A DNA stretch of 64,000 bases from a virus. Position 1 is the first letter of the stretch; every line of letters starts with the position of its first letter. The translations under genes were made by a program, and so were the position numbers. The notes under the pieces were generated by a model. It saw only the letters and a program-made list of their open reading frames with translations. It was not told the origin of the DNA and did no database searches. The stretch lies in IMG/VR virus record IMGVR_UViG_3300044631_000905, positions 23,629-87,628 of that record, one strand, 5' to 3'. Positions 50,594 to 56,969 of this stretch are shown here, one piece after another.

Positions 50594-50892
50594 GTTTCCT
50601 TTGCCACTCCAGGAGTCAGATAAGTCTCACTAAATTGGAATGGAGCACCTTGAGTTTGAATTGTGTAATTCATACCAGGAGCAGGAGTTCCTGGTATATT
50701 GATGTTGGTTCCAGTGACTGTATAAGATGTTCCAGTAGTGTATTCTATTTGTCTGATAGTTTCAATAACTTCAGTTCGCGTTTTCGTTTCGGAGGTAATT
50801 GTCCCACTGGTGAAGTTGGGAGTTACTGGTCCAGCATATGAAGGACTTATAACTCCCAGAACTGTAAGCAGTCCGAGAGTTATGCGTCTCAC
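50530..50892 (-). CDS. Exported beta-rich protein, 120 aa
   Basis: Signal peptide M-R-R-I-T-L-G-L-L-T-V-L-G-V-I-S-P-S-Y-A cut near residue 20. The block S-Y-T-V-T-G-T-N-I-N ... Y-T-I-Q-T-Q-G-A-P-F-Q-F-S-E-T is repeated in the gene upstream (50889-51350), so the two are paralogs. Function unknown. Confidence 0.65.
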   Translation of the reverse strand: MRRITLGLLTVLGVISPSYAGPVTPNFTSGTITSETKTRTEVIETIRQIEYTTGTSYTVTGTNINIPGTPAPGMNYTIQTQGAPFQFSETYLTPGVAKETWIDRKTTEDSLTNTISVFTQ

Positions 50893-51350
50893 TTGAATAC
50901 GCTCAGTTCTACGCTACGTTGTGCTGTTGCCGTGGTTCCCGACCCACCAGCAGTTACGCTAGGAACGGTAGTTCCACTCAAAGTACCTGCGAGAGAACCT
51001 TTATCACCACCTAACTGAGTAGTAGAGTTGCCGTAAAGGTTGGGAGAAGCAATTGTTCCAGAAGCTGCCGACTGAGAGGTAACATCAACATCTGCAGTAA
51101 TTGATGTCTCAGAGAAACTAAATGCTTGCCCGTTTGTGTTGATGTCATAAGAACCTGCTCCACCAACTCCTCCAAGAGTTGTTACATTAATGTTTGTGCC
51201 CGAGACAGCGTAGGATGCTCCTACTCTTTCTGATTGTACCGCTGCACCCTGAACGCCTAATTGAATTGAGTCAGTGATTTTTGATGTGATTTCGCCAGCA
51301 AAAGCAGGAGTAGTGAAGAATAACGAAAAGATAAGTGCTAATCTTTTCAT
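50889..51350 (-). CDS. Exported beta-rich protein, 153 aa
   Basis: Signal peptide M-K-R-L-A-L-I-F-S-L-F-F-T-T-P-A-F-A cut near residue 18. Mature block S-Y-A-V-S-G-T-N-I-N ... Y-D-I-N-T-N-G-Q-A-F-S-F-S-E-T, shared with the next gene, then a Ser/Gly/Thr-rich half. First gene of the operon, with a minus-strand late box 24 bases before its start. It overlaps the next gene by 4 bases. Confidence 0.65.
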   Translation of the reverse strand: MKRLALIFSLFFTTPAFAGEITSKITDSIQLGVQGAAVQSERVGASYAVSGTNINVTTLGGVGGAGSYDINTNGQAFSFSETSITADVDVTSQSAASGTIASPNLYGNSTTQLGGDKGSLAGTLSGTTVPSVTAGGSGTTATAQRSVELSVFK

Positions 51351-51373
51351 CGTTCTGAAATATGGTGTGTAAG

Positions 51374-51381
51374 TATTTATG
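51374..51381 (-). promoter_or_regulatory. Late promoter CATAAATA (minus strand)
   Basis: Only minus-strand late box noticed in the window; it faces the exported-protein operon and is 24 bases from the first ATG. Confidence 0.65.
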
Positions 51382-51396
51382 GAGACAGTTTTTCAA

Positions 51397-51414
51397 TTGG
51401 TCCACTTGGTCCAC
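51397..51414. repeat. Direct repeat between divergent promoters
   Basis: Two exact head-to-tail copies of TTGGTCCAC lie between the minus-strand and plus-strand promoters, a possible operator. Confidence 0.5.
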
Positions 51415-51443
51415 TTGACAGATCATAAATATTAACTTATTAT
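51415..51443 (+). promoter_or_regulatory. Sigma-70 promoter overlapping a late box
   Basis: TTGACA (51415-51420), 17 bases, TATTAT (51438-51443). The late box CATAAATA (51424-51431) is in the spacer, as at 36876. Confidence 0.7.
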
Positions 51444-51446
51444 GTA

Positions 51447-51474
51447 CAAGCCCGCTACAAAATGGCGGGTTTCT
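51447..51474 (+). terminator. Hairpin in the second lysozyme leader
   Basis: AAGCCCGC pairs with GCGGGTTT (one G-T) around an A-rich loop, with a weak T run. It corresponds to the hairpin at 36908 in the first copy. Confidence 0.5.
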
Positions 51475-51503
51475 TATTATGAGTCATTGAAGTGACATTA
51501 GAG

Positions 51504-51566
51504 CCGTGGAAGGTGCCCTTCGAGAGAGGTGGTGTACCCCCCTTCTATACGGATGTAGAGTTCAAT
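51504..51566 (+). ncRNA. Conserved structured leader of the tail-lysozyme gene, copy 2
   Basis: Outer stem CCGT (51504-51507) with ACGG (51549-51552) around 41 bases, then GATGTAGAGTTCAAT. Inner hairpin GAAGG/CCTTC is possible. See copy 1 at 36965. Confidence 0.55.
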
Positions 51567-51574
51567 TAAAATTA

Positions 51575-52237
51575 ATGCAACAATTCTTTACTGTAACCCT
51601 GCCCCTTTTGGCATCGGTTACAACCAGTACGGCAACACTGCCATTCGTCAACTACAAGATGCAGGGTCCACCACCTCCAGTGGATTCGAAACCATTTTCT
51701 GTTATTAGGGAGTTTGATCTTGTAGATGAAAAGAAGACAGCAATCCGAGAGGTTGCTCCCGAAAAGCCAAAAGAGAAAAGGTTAATTTGTAAAGGGTGTA
51801 ATGAACATGAACAACTTGCTCTGGATTATTTCCAAGAGCAAGGAATTAAAGACAGAAACGCCCTTGCTACTATCCTGGGCAATATTAAGCAGGAATCTAT
51901 GTTCGTGCCTAATATTTGTGAAGGTGGTAGTAGGACTCAGTACCATCACTGCGGACGTGGTTATGGTCTGATCCAATGGACATCTGCCGATCGTTATTAT
52001 GGATTGGGTGATTTTGCTAGAAGGTTTGGTGGAAATCCATCATCTCTTCAAACGCAACTTGGTTATCTAACGACTGAGGTTCAATGGAAACGAATTGCAG
52101 ATAGGATGAAAACTCCTGGTAAGTCTATCAATCGTTACATGGACTATGCGTATAGTTGGATTGGTTGGGGCATTCATGGTGCCCGCACTTCGTATGCTCA
52201 TGAGTATGCTAACCGACTGATCACGGTAGAAGTTTGA
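51575..52237 (+). CDS. Phage tail lysozyme-like protein, copy 2
   Basis: A 220-residue paralog of 37036-37677. ATG 51575 matches the start of copy 1; the longer frame to 51506 runs through the structured leader. Hydrophobic start, Pro linker, identical P-E-K-P-K-E-K-R-L-I-C-K-G-C block, then A-L-A-T-I-L-G-N-I-K-Q-E-S and W-I-G-W-G-I-H-G. Confidence 0.7.
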   Translation: MQQFFTVTLPLLASVTTSTATLPFVNYKMQGPPPPVDSKPFSVIREFDLVDEKKTAIREVAPEKPKEKRLICKGCNEHEQLALDYFQEQGIKDRNALATILGNIKQESMFVPNICEGGSRTQYHHCGRGYGLIQWTSADRYYGLGDFARRFGGNPSSLQTQLGYLTTEVQWKRIADRMKTPGKSINRYMDYAYSWIGWGIHGARTSYAHEYANRLITVEV

Positions 52238-52253
52238 TACAATAGAATAGGTT

Positions 52254-52290
52254 GGGAGGAGTTGACAATACTCCTCCCCCATTCTATACT
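52254..52290 (+). promoter_or_regulatory. Terminator-promoter composite for tRNA-Tyr
   Basis: Hairpin GGGAGGAG (52254-52261) with CTCCTCCC (52271-52278). The loop holds the -35 TTGACA (52262-52267); after 17 bases comes -10 TATACT (52285-52290). Start is expected just before tRNA-Tyr (52300). Confidence 0.85.
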
Positions 52291-52299
52291 TTAAATCTT

Positions 52300-52381
52300 G
52301 GACAGGTGTCCGAGTGGTTAATGGAGGCGGACTGTAAATCCGCTGGCTCTGCCTACGGGGGTTCAAATCCCTCCCTGCCCA
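52300..52381 (+). tRNA. tRNA-Tyr (GTA)
   Basis: Anticodon stem GCGGA/TCCGC with loop CTGTAAA, long class II variable arm, T loop GGTTCAAATCC. The acceptor GGACAGG/CCTGCCC has one A-C mismatch at pair 3-70. Confidence 0.9.
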
Positions 52382-52383
52382 CC

Positions 52384-52412
52384 TTGACGACTCTCTCAAG
52401 GACTGCTATAAT
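52384..52412 (+). promoter_or_regulatory. Consensus promoter for pseudoknot RNA and tRNA-Arg
   Basis: TTGACG (52384-52389), 17 bases, TATAAT (52407-52412). Confidence 0.88.
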
Positions 52413-52418
52413 ATGAGA

Positions 52419-52487
52419 GTTGAGAGATCAACTGCGGCACTCCCCTTCGGTAGGTTCAGGAGTGGCGGCGATAGGAACCTACTTATG
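52419..52487 (+). ncRNA. Structured leader RNA with H-type pseudoknot
   Basis: After the promoter a hairpin GTTGA/TCAAC with a GAGA tetraloop is followed by two crossing helices: CACTCC (52438-52443) with GGAGTG (52459-52464), and GTAGGTTC (52450-52457) with GAACCTAC (52475-52482). Linkers of 6, 1 and 10 bases fit a classic H-type pseudoknot. It ends 5 bases before tRNA-Arg, so RNase P processing would release it. No protein is encoded. Confidence 0.65.
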
Positions 52488-52558
52488 GGCGTATGGTGAA
52501 GTGGATTATCACACGGCTCTTCTAAAGCCTTATCTCAGGTTCGAATCCTGATACGCCT
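52488..52558 (+). tRNA. tRNA-Arg (TCT), copy 2
   Basis: Acceptor GGCGTAT with ATACGCC, anticodon loop CTTCTAA, T stem TCAGG/CCTGA with TTCGAAT. It differs greatly from copy 1 at 38152 apart from the anticodon loop. Confidence 0.92.
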
Positions 52559-52565
52559 GCTATAA

Positions 52566-52606
52566 TAGTTCAGTTGTATAAATAACAATATATATCTACT
52601 GAACTA
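52566..52606 (+). promoter_or_regulatory. Late promoter inside a long inverted repeat
   Basis: TATAAATA (52577-52584), exact late consensus, lies between TAGTTCAGT (52566-52574) and ACTGAACTA (52598-52606). The HNH gene starts at the next base. Confidence 0.75.
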
Positions 52607-53170
52607 ATGGAATATTCTATTCTTAAATCCTTTGTGGAACAAAAAATGTCTATAAGGGATATTGGTAAAAAAACAAATAAAAGTGCTACAAGTATTAGAT
52701 ATTGGTTGAATAAGTATAAATTGAAAACGGCAAATAAATCATTTAGTGACGGTTATATTGGTGAAAATCATATTCTTAGAGTTGATGGTAAACCAATACA
52801 AAATTGCTCCAAATGTGGAATTTTTTTAAATGAAGAAACTGGATATTGGCGTGAAAGTAAAAAGGTATGGCAAGCAAATTGTAAAAAATGCCATAACAAT
52901 TATAATGCTGATAGGTGGAAAAATAGTAAGAAAAAAGCAGTAGAGTATAAGGGTGGAAAATGTGAAAAATGTGGATATAATAAATGTATTGATGCCTTAG
53001 AATTTCATCATATTGACCCAGATCAAAAAGATAAAAATTTTGGAAATTTAAAATTAAGAAAATGGGAAGACCAGAAAAAAGAACTTGATAAGTGTGTATG
53101 TGTATGTGCTAATTGTCATAGAGAAATACACGCAGAACTTAGACTTGACATTATTTCAGAATTAGTGTAA
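52607..53170 (+). CDS. HNH homing-type endonuclease
   Basis: A 187-residue protein. Helix-turn-helix N-terminus (S-I-R-D-I-G-K-K-T-N-K-S-A-T-S-I-R-Y-W-L), zinc fingers C-S-K-C, C-K-K-C, C-E-K-C and C-A-N-C, and the catalytic H-H-I-D-P near 132 with N-C-H-R-E-I-H at the end. Strongly AT-rich, unlike its neighbours, so probably a mobile freestanding endonuclease that entered the tRNA cluster. Confidence 0.85.
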   Translation: MEYSILKSFVEQKMSIRDIGKKTNKSATSIRYWLNKYKLKTANKSFSDGYIGENHILRVDGKPIQNCSKCGIFLNEETGYWRESKKVWQANCKKCHNNYNADRWKNSKKKAVEYKGGKCEKCGYNKCIDALEFHHIDPDQKDKNFGNLKLRKWEDQKKELDKCVCVCANCHREIHAELRLDIISELV

Positions 53171-53173
53171 TAT
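53145..53173 (+). promoter_or_regulatory. Consensus promoter in the end of the HNH gene
   Basis: TTGACA (53145-53150), 17 bases, TAATAT (53168-53173). It points at the structured RNA and tRNA-Asn. Confidence 0.75.
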
Positions 53174-53179
53174 ATAAAA

Positions 53180-53327
53180 GTGATAGAGGTTAAGTCCCTG
53201 TTACATCCTTATGAGGTGTATCACACTTAATCCATCAAATGTAGGAAGTGCAACACCTCTCGCTGGTTTAGTCTGGATGATGTGAAAGGTGATTCTGTCT
53301 GCACATAGAAATCCCTCCTACCACCAA
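53180..53327 (+). ncRNA. Two-domain structured RNA before tRNA-Asn
   Basis: Domain 1: TTAAGT (53190-53195) with ACTTAA (53225-53230), enclosing ACATCCT/AGGTGT. Domain 2: nested helices GTAGGA (53241) with TCCTAC (53316), GTGCA (53248) with TGCAC (53300), CACCT (53254) with AGGTG (53287). No convincing ORF. It has its own promoter and ends at tRNA-Asn. No known family recognised. Confidence 0.6.
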
Positions 53328-53400
53328 TCCCCTATAGCACAATTGGCAGTGCGCGGAGCTGTTAACTCTGAGGTTGTTTGTTCGAGTCAAACTGGGGGAG
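53328..53400 (+). tRNA. tRNA-Asn (GTT)
   Basis: Acceptor TCCCCTA with TGGGGGA, anticodon loop CTGTTAA, T loop TTTGTTCGAGTCAAA. Confidence 0.92.
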
Positions 53401-53479
53401 TTGGAAGGTCTGGAAATGTCTGGGTCTTCCTTTCTAAATCCTAACTTTGTTAGGTCGGGGAATTGATCACCCCCGCGTT
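53401..53479 (+). other. Structured spacer between tRNA-Asn and tRNA-Thr
   Basis: Contains GGAAG/CTTCC, CCTAAC-TTT-GTTAGG and CGGGG/CCCCG inverted repeats. No gene seen; possibly processing signals or a small RNA. Confidence 0.4.
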
Positions 53480-53551
53480 GCCCTTGTAGCTCAGTGGTAG
53501 AGCAACGGTTTTGTAAACCGTTGGTCGTCTGTTCGAATCAGATCGGGGGCT
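53480..53551 (+). tRNA. tRNA-Thr (TGT)
   Basis: Acceptor GCCCTTG with CGGGGGC, anticodon stem ACGGT/ACCGT with loop TTTGTAA, T loop TGTTCGAATCA. Confidence 0.93.
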
Positions 53552-53579
53552 TGACATAATACTCATTATGTCTTATACT
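53551..53579 (+). promoter_or_regulatory. Consensus promoter for tRNA-Gly
   Basis: TTGACA (53551-53556), 17 bases, TATACT (53574-53579). A perfect GACATAAT/ATTATGTC hairpin overlaps the -35. A GGGAGA/TCTCCC hairpin (53607-53624) lies in the leader before the tRNA. Confidence 0.85.
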
Positions 53580-53629
53580 TTATACTTCCGTGTGAAGTGA
53601 AGTGCTGGGAGAGTCAAATCTCCCACATT

Positions 53630-53700
53630 GCGAATGTGGTGTAGCGGTAACATCCCATCCTTCCAAGTTGGTGTCACGGGTTCGATCCCCGTCATTCGCT
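53630..53700 (+). tRNA. tRNA-Gly (TCC), copy 2
   Basis: Acceptor GCGAATG with CATTCGC, anticodon stem CCATC/GTTGG with loop CTTCCAA, T loop GGTTCGATCCC. Confidence 0.94.
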
Positions 53701-53717
53701 TCTTAACCAAATCTTAA

Positions 53718-53746
53718 TTGACATAAGACCAAAAGTGCTGTAAGAT
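53718..53746 (+). promoter_or_regulatory. Sigma-70 promoter of porin 2
   Basis: TTGACA (53718-53723), 17 bases, TAAGAT (53741-53746). A late-type box CCTAAATA (53776-53783) and a perfect 9-pair hairpin AAGATTTAC/GTAAATCTT (53787-53810) follow in the leader. Confidence 0.75.
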
Positions 53747-53775
53747 ACTCTCATCTTAAGGTTTGCTTAAGACCC

Positions 53776-53783
53776 CCTAAATA
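53776..53783 (+). promoter_or_regulatory. Late box CCTAAATA before porin 2
   Basis: Variant late box 60 bases upstream of porin 2; copy 1 lacks an obvious one. Confidence 0.45.
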
Positions 53784-53843
53784 ACGAAGATTTACTTTGT
53801 TGTAAATCTTTACATTGTCGTTTAGTACACAAAAAACATTTTT

Positions 53844-55328
53844 ATGAAAATCAAACAACTGATGCTTGCACCTGTTGCTCTTGGTATGATTGCTCCTGCT
53901 GTTGCGAATGCCGCAGACCTTAATATTGCAGCAGTCAATCAATACTCTTCTGAGCAGGCAACAAGCGTCACTCAATTCTCTGATGTTCAACCTTCTGATT
54001 GGGCATATCAGGCACTTAGCAACCTTGTGGAGCGTTATGGTTGCGTAGCAGGATATCCTAACGGCACTTATGGTGGTGGTAAGGCAATGACCCGTTATGA
54101 GGCAGCAGCACTCCTGAATGCCTGTCTGGATCGTGTAACTGAAGTAACTGATGAACTTCAGCGTCTTTCGAAAGAATTTGCTGAAGAACTTCTAGTTATT
54201 CGTGGTCGTGTTGATAAACTGGAAGCACAAGTTGGTCAACTTCAAGCAACTCAGTTCTCCACTACATCTAAACTGCGTGGTGAAGCAACCTTCGTTCTTG
54301 GTGGTGTAGAAGGTGCTCGTCTTGCTAACAACACTAACGTTGGCAACACAGCATTCAACTATGATGTTCGTCTGAACTTCGATACTTCTTTCACTGGCAA
54401 GGATTTGCTGAAGACTCGTCTGCGTTCTGGTAATTTCTCCAGTCAACCCTTTGGTTCTTCTTCGTCTCTGTTCAAACTGGATAAGGCAGAAAGCACTTCT
54501 AACCAAGTACAACTTGATCGTCTGTACTATCAGTTTCCTGCTCTCACCAAAGGTCTCAATTTGACTGCTGGTGCTCTGGTTCGTAACACTGAGATGTCTT
54601 GGATTCCTACTGCTTATAAGTCTGACATTCTGGACTTCTTTGCTGTTGCAGGCGCTCCTGGTGTTTACAACAAAGCAACTGGTTCTGGTTTCGGTGCTCA
54701 GTGGGCACAACCTACTAAGAAAGGTAAGGGTGGATTCGTTGCTGGTGTGAACTATGTTGCCCAGAACGGTTCCGATTCTAGCAAAGGGGAATTTGATGAA
54801 TCTGGTGCTTTGAATACTCTGGCACAGTTTGGTTATCGTGCTCCTCAGTATGGCATCGCATTTGGTTATCGTTATGGTACTGAAGGCACTCGTGTTCGCA
54901 CCTTCAATGGTGTTTCTGGTAATGCTGGTACTCTTGCCGCTAATCAAACCTCTAATGGTTATGCCGTGAATGCTTACTGGCAACCTAAGAAGTCTGGCAT
55001 CATTCCTTCTGTGAGTGGTGCTTATGGGTGGAACACTGTAGAAGGTCCTGCTACTCCCCGTGCTGCTACTAAGTCTGAGACTTGGTTTGCTGGTGTCCAG
55101 TGGGCAGATGTGTTTGCTAAGGGTAATGCTGCTGGTTTTGCCATCGGTGCTCCTGGCAATGCTGCTTCCCTCACTAAGGATGCTCTGATGTGGGAAACCT
55201 TCTATCGCTATCGTGTGAGTGATAATATTAGCATCACTCCTGCAATCTTCTATGTTTCCAATAATCAAGGATTCAAGAATGCTTCTTCTAACTATGGTGG
55301 TGTGATTCAGACCCAGTTTAGGTTCTGA
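53844..55328 (+). CDS. Cyanobacterial-type SLH-OprB porin, copy 2
   Basis: A 494-residue paralog of 39041-40540 with the same signal peptide, SLH domain and barrel ending R-F. The first barrel strands (L-R-G-E-A-T-F-V-L-G-G-V onward) are nearly identical, while the coiled coil (100-135) and some outer loops differ. Two diverged copies imply different pore or surface properties. Confidence 0.88.
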   Translation: MKIKQLMLAPVALGMIAPAVANAADLNIAAVNQYSSEQATSVTQFSDVQPSDWAYQALSNLVERYGCVAGYPNGTYGGGKAMTRYEAAALLNACLDRVTEVTDELQRLSKEFAEELLVIRGRVDKLEAQVGQLQATQFSTTSKLRGEATFVLGGVEGARLANNTNVGNTAFNYDVRLNFDTSFTGKDLLKTRLRSGNFSSQPFGSSSSLFKLDKAESTSNQVQLDRLYYQFPALTKGLNLTAGALVRNTEMSWIPTAYKSDILDFFAVAGAPGVYNKATGSGFGAQWAQPTKKGKGGFVAGVNYVAQNGSDSSKGEFDESGALNTLAQFGYRAPQYGIAFGYRYGTEGTRVRTFNGVSGNAGTLAANQTSNGYAVNAYWQPKKSGIIPSVSGAYGWNTVEGPATPRAATKSETWFAGVQWADVFAKGNAAGFAIGAPGNAASLTKDALMWETFYRYRVSDNISITPAIFYVSNNQGFKNASSNYGGVIQTQFRF

Positions 55329-55352
55329 TATTCTAACTACATAGTGTAAACT

Positions 55353-55371
55353 GGGGGGTGAAACCCCCCTT
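55353..55371 (+). terminator. Terminator-like hairpin after porin 2
   Basis: GGGGGG, TGAAA loop, CCCCCC, TT. Short T run, so moderate strength. Confidence 0.6.
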
Positions 55372-55403
55372 CCCAAATCTGATTAAACTAGAGCATTTAA
55401 AAA

Positions 55404-55577
55404 ATGAAAATAACACTCTGGTACTGTGAATCTATGCAACAATGGCGATGGACCTTATGTGATTCCTCTCGCCCTGTTCGTAGGCAAGAATCTGGTCAAC
55501 AACCATTTCTTCGTGATGCTATGAATGATATTGCAAATACAGTAGAATTTATGCTAGAATCTAGTTATCCTGATTGA
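55404..55577 (+). CDS. Small protein, 57 aa
   Basis: M-K-I-T-L-W-Y-C-E-S-M-Q-Q-W-R-W-T-L-C, then a helix D-A-M-N-D-I-A-N-T-V-E-F-M-L-E-S. Lies between porin 2 and tRNA-Val. Function unknown. Confidence 0.5.
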   Translation: MKITLWYCESMQQWRWTLCDSSRPVRRQESGQQPFLRDAMNDIANTVEFMLESSYPD

Positions 55578-55583
55578 TTTATT

Positions 55584-55655
55584 GGGCGATTGGCACAGCG
55601 GTAGCGCGGATCCCTTACAAGGATTAGGTCACTGGTTCGAATCCAGTATCGCCCA
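55584..55655 (+). tRNA. tRNA-Val (TAC), copy 2
   Basis: Acceptor GGGCGAT with ATCGCCC, anticodon loop CTTACAA, T loop GGTTCGAATCC. Confidence 0.94.
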
Positions 55656-55658
55656 CTT

Positions 55659-55666
55659 TATAAATA
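55659..55666 (+). promoter_or_regulatory. Late promoter TATAAATA of the Dps-like gene
   Basis: Exact late consensus, starting 4 bases after tRNA-Val and 23 bases before ATG 55689. Confidence 0.8.
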
Positions 55667-55688
55667 CTTGAAAAAAAGTATTGGTGTA

Positions 55689-56126
55689 ATGGAAAAATTA
55701 TATAAGTTACTTTCTGATACTCAGGCAAGTTTGTTTGTCCTCTTTCAGAAGACTTGGGTTTATCATTGGCACGTTGTTGGACCTGATTTTAAGCAGATTC
55801 ATGACTTATTTGGTGAACAGTATGTTGCTCTTCAAGAAGAAGTTGATCGTATTGCCGAGCATATGAGATTTCTTGAAATCAAACCAGTTAGTTCTTTGTC
55901 TAGAGTTGTAGAAGTTTCTGGTATTGGTGAAGCAAAATCTAATATTTCCGAAATGGAAATGATTCGTGATTTGATGGATGGACATCAAAAAATAATTACC
56001 ATGCTTTCTGATGCTGCTATGGAAGCAGACGAACAAAAGTCAAGAGGAACAGTTAATCTTCTTGATGATTTAAATGAAGCACACGGCAAATTCGTTTGGA
56101 TGCTTCGATCATTTACTGAAAAATAA
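55689..56126 (+). CDS. dps: Dps-like ferritin-family protein
   Basis: A 145-residue protein. F-Q-K-T-W-V-Y-H-W-H-V-V-G-P-D-F (about 19-34), H-D-L-F near 38 and E-E-V-D-R-I-A-E-H (about 50-58) give the Dps ferroxidase pattern, though the second H/E set should be checked. Dps binds DNA and stores iron, protecting against peroxide. Expressed late, so it may protect packaged or newly made DNA. ATG 55689 preferred over TTG 55668. Confidence 0.82.
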   Translation: MEKLYKLLSDTQASLFVLFQKTWVYHWHVVGPDFKQIHDLFGEQYVALQEEVDRIAEHMRFLEIKPVSSLSRVVEVSGIGEAKSNISEMEMIRDLMDGHQKIITMLSDAAMEADEQKSRGTVNLLDDLNEAHGKFVWMLRSFTEK

Positions 56127-56142
56127 TTAACTTATTGTAGAG

Positions 56143-56400
56143 ATGGAAAATTTAAGAATCAGATGCCGCTCTTGTAATAGAGAGTTGGAAGGGCATCAAA
56201 CGAAAACAGTATCTTGTGGTTGCTCAAATATGGCAACTATTCGTGGGGATAAAATTTCAGCAGTTGACTTATCCTCTGTTGTTATGCTAAACTCTATACA
56301 TACCAAATCAAAATCTGGTGTTCTTACAAACGAAGACCTTGCTTTTCAAGAAGCACGGCGTCAGCGTAAAGTGAGACGTTTAGATTTTGAAGTCCGCTGA
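56143..56400 (+). CDS. Zinc-ribbon protein, copy 2
   Basis: An 85-residue paralog of 38413-38664: C-R-S-C-N-R-E-L-E, S-C-G-C-S-N-M, G-D-K-I-S-A-V-D-L-S and the same basic tail. Both copies sit just before tRNA-Ser. Confidence 0.65.
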   Translation: MENLRIRCRSCNRELEGHQTKTVSCGCSNMATIRGDKISAVDLSSVVMLNSIHTKSKSGVLTNEDLAFQEARRQRKVRRLDFEVR

Positions 56401-56411
56401 GGACTTATTTT

Positions 56412-56497
56412 GGAAGATTGGCCGAGTGGTTGATGGCGATAGTCTTGAAAACTATTAACGTTAGTAGCGTTCCAGGGTTCGAATCCCTGATCTTCCT
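56412..56497 (+). tRNA. tRNA-Ser (TGA), copy 2
   Basis: Acceptor GGAAGAT with ATCTTCC, anticodon stem ATAGT/ACTAT with loop CTTGAAA, long variable arm, T loop GGTTCGAATCC. Confidence 0.95.
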
Positions 56498-56557
56498 TGT
56501 TACAAATATTACAAAATTTTAGATTTTTTTAATCTATATTTTCGTATCAACACAAAC

Positions 56558-56585
56558 TTGACATAGTAGAAATACTTACTAGAAT
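56558..56585 (+). promoter_or_regulatory. Sigma-70 promoter of the small-gene cluster
   Basis: TTGACA (56558-56563), 16 bases, TAGAAT (56580-56585), 27 bases before ATG 56612. Confidence 0.65.
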
Positions 56586-56611
56586 AACTAGTAGTATTCA
56601 ACCTAAACCCT

Positions 56612-56761
56612 ATGGATCAGCACACCTATGATAACTGGGTGAAGATCAAGGAGACATTCGAATCTTCTGGGAACACTGATAATATGTTCTATAAAAGAGC
56701 AGTTGAGATTGTTAAAACCAAGAGAGATCCTCTTGCAAAGTTTCTTGGTGATGAAAAATGA
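56612..56761 (+). CDS. Small soluble protein, 49 aa
   Basis: M-D-Q-H-T-Y-D-N-W-V-K-I-K-E-T-F-E-S-S-G then a helix with F-Y-K-R-A-V-E-I-V-K-T-K-R. Overlaps the next gene by 4 bases (ATGA). Function unknown. Confidence 0.55.
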   Translation: MDQHTYDNWVKIKETFESSGNTDNMFYKRAVEIVKTKRDPLAKFLGDEK

Positions 56762-56961
56762 TGTATGAGCATGAAGAATTTATTACGCGCTCAGAAGTTC
56801 AGGAGATGATCGATGCAGCAATACGACGACACAACCGCAATGCTTCTATCATTAGTATGTGCGTCGGTTGGGTGGTTCTTGCTCTATTTGCTGAGGGACT
56901 TTTAAGGTTAATCGGTGTTATTCCACCATTACTCCCATTTCTTAAAATTACTCTTAACTAA
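56758..56961 (+). CDS. Small membrane protein, 67 aa
   Basis: Charged N-terminal helix (E-V-Q-E-M-I-D-A-A-I-R-R-H), then one span (about 31-50, I-S-M-C-V-G-W-V-V-L-A-L-F-A-E-G-L-L) and a second hydrophobic patch with P-P-L-L-P. Function unknown. Confidence 0.55.
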   Translation: MMYEHEEFITRSEVQEMIDAAIRRHNRNASIISMCVGWVVLALFAEGLLRLIGVIPPLLPFLKITLN

Positions 56962-56969
56962 TCTTTTAT

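Noticed and set aside
53840-55328. Porin 2 as host chromosomal contamination
   Set aside because: It is flanked by phage tRNAs, late boxes and phage genes in a duplicated layout, so it belongs to the phage.
54192-55376. 394-codon minus-strand frame opposite porin 2 (and a 343-codon one opposite porin 1)
   Set aside because: Both follow from the duplicated porin sequence; low-complexity Ser/Thr/Ile translation and no start signal.
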